Source: Pseudomonas fluorescens
Lineage (GTDB): Bacteria; Pseudomonadota; Gammaproteobacteria; Pseudomonadales; Pseudomonadaceae
DNA length: 64,000 nucleotides
Direction: 5' to 3'
Assembly (NCBI RefSeq): GCF_000802965.1
Contig: NZ_JSAK01000002.1
Location: 124,001 to 188,000, forward strand
Shown: positions 62,187 through 64,000 of the stretch, piece by piece
How positions within the stretch are numbered: position 1 is the first letter of the stretch
Layout: every line of letters begins with the position of its first letter
Notes under the pieces: model-generated
Told to the model about the DNA's origin: nothing
The model's database searches: none
Seen by the model: the letters and a program-made list of their open reading frames with translations, nothing else
Program-made: the position numbers and the translations under genes

Positions 62187-64000
62187 TTAGATACGTTCCA
62201 TTTTCGGTAACCACACACGAATCAGTGAAAACAGGCGATCCAGGTCGATGGGCTTGGCCAGGTAATCGTTGGCGCCCGCTTGCAGGCAGCGCTCCTGATC
62301 GTCCTTCATGGCCTTGGCCGTCACCGCAATGATCGGCAGCTTGCGCCAGCGCGGATCCTTGCGCAGTTCGATGGTGGCTTCAAACCCGTCCATCTCCGGC
62401 ATCATCACGTCCATCAACACCAGATCGATGTCTTCGATTTCATTCAATCGTTCAATCGCTTCACGACCGTTTCGGCCAATGACCACGACTGCGCCCTTTT
62501 GCTCCAGTGCGCTGGTGAGGGCGAAGATGTTGCGTACATCGTCGTCCACCAGCAGCACCTTGCGCCCCTCGAATACCTTGTCGCGACTGCGCGCAGTCTT
62601 GAGCATCTTCTGTCGATCATGGGACAACCGCGATTCGACTTTGTGCAGAAAGAGTGTGACCTCATCCAGCAAGCGCTCGGGTGAGCGCGCGCCCTTGATA
62701 ATGATCGAGCGGGAATACTTGCGCAGTTCGGCCTCTTCGTCCCGGGTCAGGTTGCGCCCGGTGTAGACGATGACCGGCGGGAACGAGCAGATTTCCTCGG
62801 TGGACATGCGCTTGAGCAGGTCGTTGCCGAGCATGTCCGGCAACTTGAGGTCGATGATCATGCAGTCGAAGATCGTGGTGCGCAGCAGCTCCAGGGCTTC
62901 CTGGGCGAGGCCGACTGCGGTGATCTCAATATCTTCGTCGCCGATCAGTCGGGAAATGCTGTCACGCTGCAAATCGTCGTCTTCCACCAGCAACACGCGT
63001 TTGACCTTCTGGGTCAGCTTGGCTTCGAGCCGGGCGAACACGTCTTTGAGTTCTTCACGGGTGGTCGGCTTGACCGCATAACCAATGGCGCCCATGTGCA
63101 TCGCCGCTTCGACCCGATCTTCGACGGAAATCACATGCACCGGGATATGCCGGGTTTCGCCGTGTTCCTTCAGGCGTTGCAGCACGGTCAACCCGGAATG
63201 GTCCGGCAGGCGCATGTCCAGCAGGATGGCGTCTGGAAGGAACTGCCGCGCCAGGTCATAGCCTTCATCGGCGCCGTGGGCCACCAGGCACTGATAACCC
63301 AGTTCATGGGCCAGGTCGTAGAGGATGTGCGCGAAATTCGGCTCATCCTCCACCACCAGAATGCAGCGAGTAGTGAACGGTGCCTTGTTGCGGTCATCGT
63401 CGAAGCGGGGAATCTCTTCGGTGATCAACGGCGCCAATGCGGCGGGGGCTACGTGAGAGACCGTCGCCACCGCGACGGCGCGCATCGGCGCGGCAGGTTC
63501 TTCGCCTTGTTCAACGTACTGTTGCGGCAACACCAGGGTAAACACACTGCCCTGCCCCGGCGTACTGGTCACGCTGATGGAGCCGCCGAGCAACGCCGCC
63601 AGATCGCGGGAAATCGACAAGCCCAATCCGGTGCCGCCGTAACGCCGATTGGTGGTGCCATCAGCCTGGCGGAAGGCTTCGAAAATGCTTTCGTGTTGGT
63701 CGGCGGCGATGCCAATCCCGGAATCGCGGATGCTGAAGGCAATGCCATCGTTCGGCGCTGCGGCAACGCTCAGGCTGACGCTGCCTTTTTCGGTGAACTT
63801 CACCGCGTTGGACAGCAGGTTTTTGATGACCTGTTCCAGGCGCTGGCGGTCGGTGAACATCATTGCCGGTACGCCGTCCTGCAACTCGACGTGGAATTCC
63901 AGCTGCTTGTCCGCCGCCAATGGCTGGAACATCCCGCGCAAGCCGTCCACCAGACGCGCAACGCTTGTAGTCTCCGGGCGGATTTCCAGCTTGCCGGCTT
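62187..64000 (-). CDS. multi-receiver hybrid histidine kinase (5' end outside window)
   Basis: The frame is open to the right edge, so the sensor and HisKA part lie outside. Visible in order are the HATPase domain (QVIKNLLSNAVKFTEKGSVS, DSGIGIA, GGTGLGLSISRDLAALLGG) and three receivers with phospho-Asp in ILLDMRLPDHSG, MIIDLKLPDMLGN and VLMDVMMPEMDGFE. The protein ends KMERI. This is the architecture of large BarA/SagS-like hybrids. As first gene of the operon with CheR, CheB, receiver-kinase and lone receiver, it probably sits at the top of the phosphorelay. Confidence 0.92.
   Translation of the reverse strand, partial: AGKLEIRPETTSVARLVDGLRGMFQPLAADKQLEFHVELQDGVPAMMFTDRQRLEQVIKNLLSNAVKFTEKGSVSLSVAAAPNDGIAFSIRDSGIGIAADQHESIFEAFRQADGTTNRRYGGTGLGLSISRDLAALLGGSISVTSTPGQGSVFTLVLPQQYVEQGEEPAAPMRAVAVATVSHVAPAALAPLITEEIPRFDDDRNKAPFTTRCILVVEDEPNFAHILYDLAHELGYQCLVAHGADEGYDLARQFLPDAILLDMRLPDHSGLTVLQRLKEHGETRHIPVHVISVEDRVEAAMHMGAIGYAVKPTTREELKDVFARLEAKLTQKVKRVLLVEDDDLQRDSISRLIGDEDIEITAVGLAQEALELLRTTIFDCMIIDLKLPDMLGNDLLKRMSTEEICSFPPVIVYTGRNLTRDEEAELRKYSRSIIIKGARSPERLLDEVTLFLHKVESRLSHDRQKMLKTARSRDKVFEGRKVLLVDDDVRNIFALTSALEQKGAVVVIGRNGREAIERLNEIEDIDLVLMDVMMPEMDGFEATIELRKDPRWRKLPIIAVTAKAMKDDQERCLQAGANDYLAKPIDLDRLFSLIRVWLPKMERI

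Noticed and set aside
1..64000. CRISPR arrays, rRNA, tRNA, integrase or transposase genes
   Set aside because: None could be identified on either strand. The only regular repeats are REP-type pairs and isolated inverted repeats.

Overview
The window looks like a chromosome segment of a Pseudomonas in the fluorescens/putida lineage. The main evidence is gene order: rnhA, a methyltransferase, gloB, mltD, a five-gene peptide ABC transporter and fabI follow the Pseudomonas order (PA1815 to PA1806 of PAO1, from memory), and a complete mexS-mexT-mexEF-oprN locus is present. At least eight inverted REP-type repeats carrying the TGTAGGAGC core lie between genes. No rRNA, tRNA or CRISPR array was found.

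Positions 1-4,200 hold the end of an alpha/beta hydrolase, a divergent Lrp-type regulator and LysE-type exporter, an MvaU-like H-NS-type protein, and the wreck of a reverse transcriptase resembling defence-associated (UG/DRT) enzymes. Positions 4,200-17,900 form an aromatic-catabolism locus. A Rieske oxygenase/reductase pair of the VanAB type is in an operon with an outer-membrane porin and an AAHS-family transporter. galB-galC-galD are followed by formaldehyde dehydrogenase fdhA, and gallate dioxygenase galA stands apart. Two unusual LysR-type regulators with two tandem N-terminal HTH domains accompany them. The simplest reading is uptake of a methoxylated aromatic acid (syringate or 3-O-methylgallate), O-demethylation to gallate with release of formaldehyde, oxidation of the formaldehyde by FdhA, and ring cleavage by GalA to pyruvate plus oxaloacetate.

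Positions 18,100-21,300 are a decayed accessory stretch. It holds an AbiEi/DUF6088-like antitoxin gene with a palindromic operator but a broken 3' end, an AAA ATPase with an early in-frame stop, a subtilisin-like protease reduced to an N-terminal remnant, and intergenic DNA with strong inverted repeats. dnaQ, the expected neighbour of rnhA, is not seen here.

Positions 21,385-33,511 are conserved core: rnhA, methyltransferase, gloB, mltD, nppA1A2BCD and fabI. Next come a UvrD-type helicase, a pirin, pgm, a MocR-type regulator paired with a long unrecognised protein, the mexS/mexT/mexEF-oprN efflux locus, and a FUSC/DUF1656/HlyD efflux operon whose HlyD adaptor has an amber codon in its membrane anchor. 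The last 10 kb is a signalling block: a TPR protein, a KaiC-like double ATPase coupled to a hybrid kinase, and on the opposite strand a receiver, a receiver-kinase, CheB, CheR and a multi-receiver hybrid kinase that runs off the right edge.

A theme of the window is gene decay. Nonsense codons or frameshifts interrupt the reverse transcriptase, the AAA ATPase, the protease, the antitoxin, an OprB porin and the HlyD adaptor.
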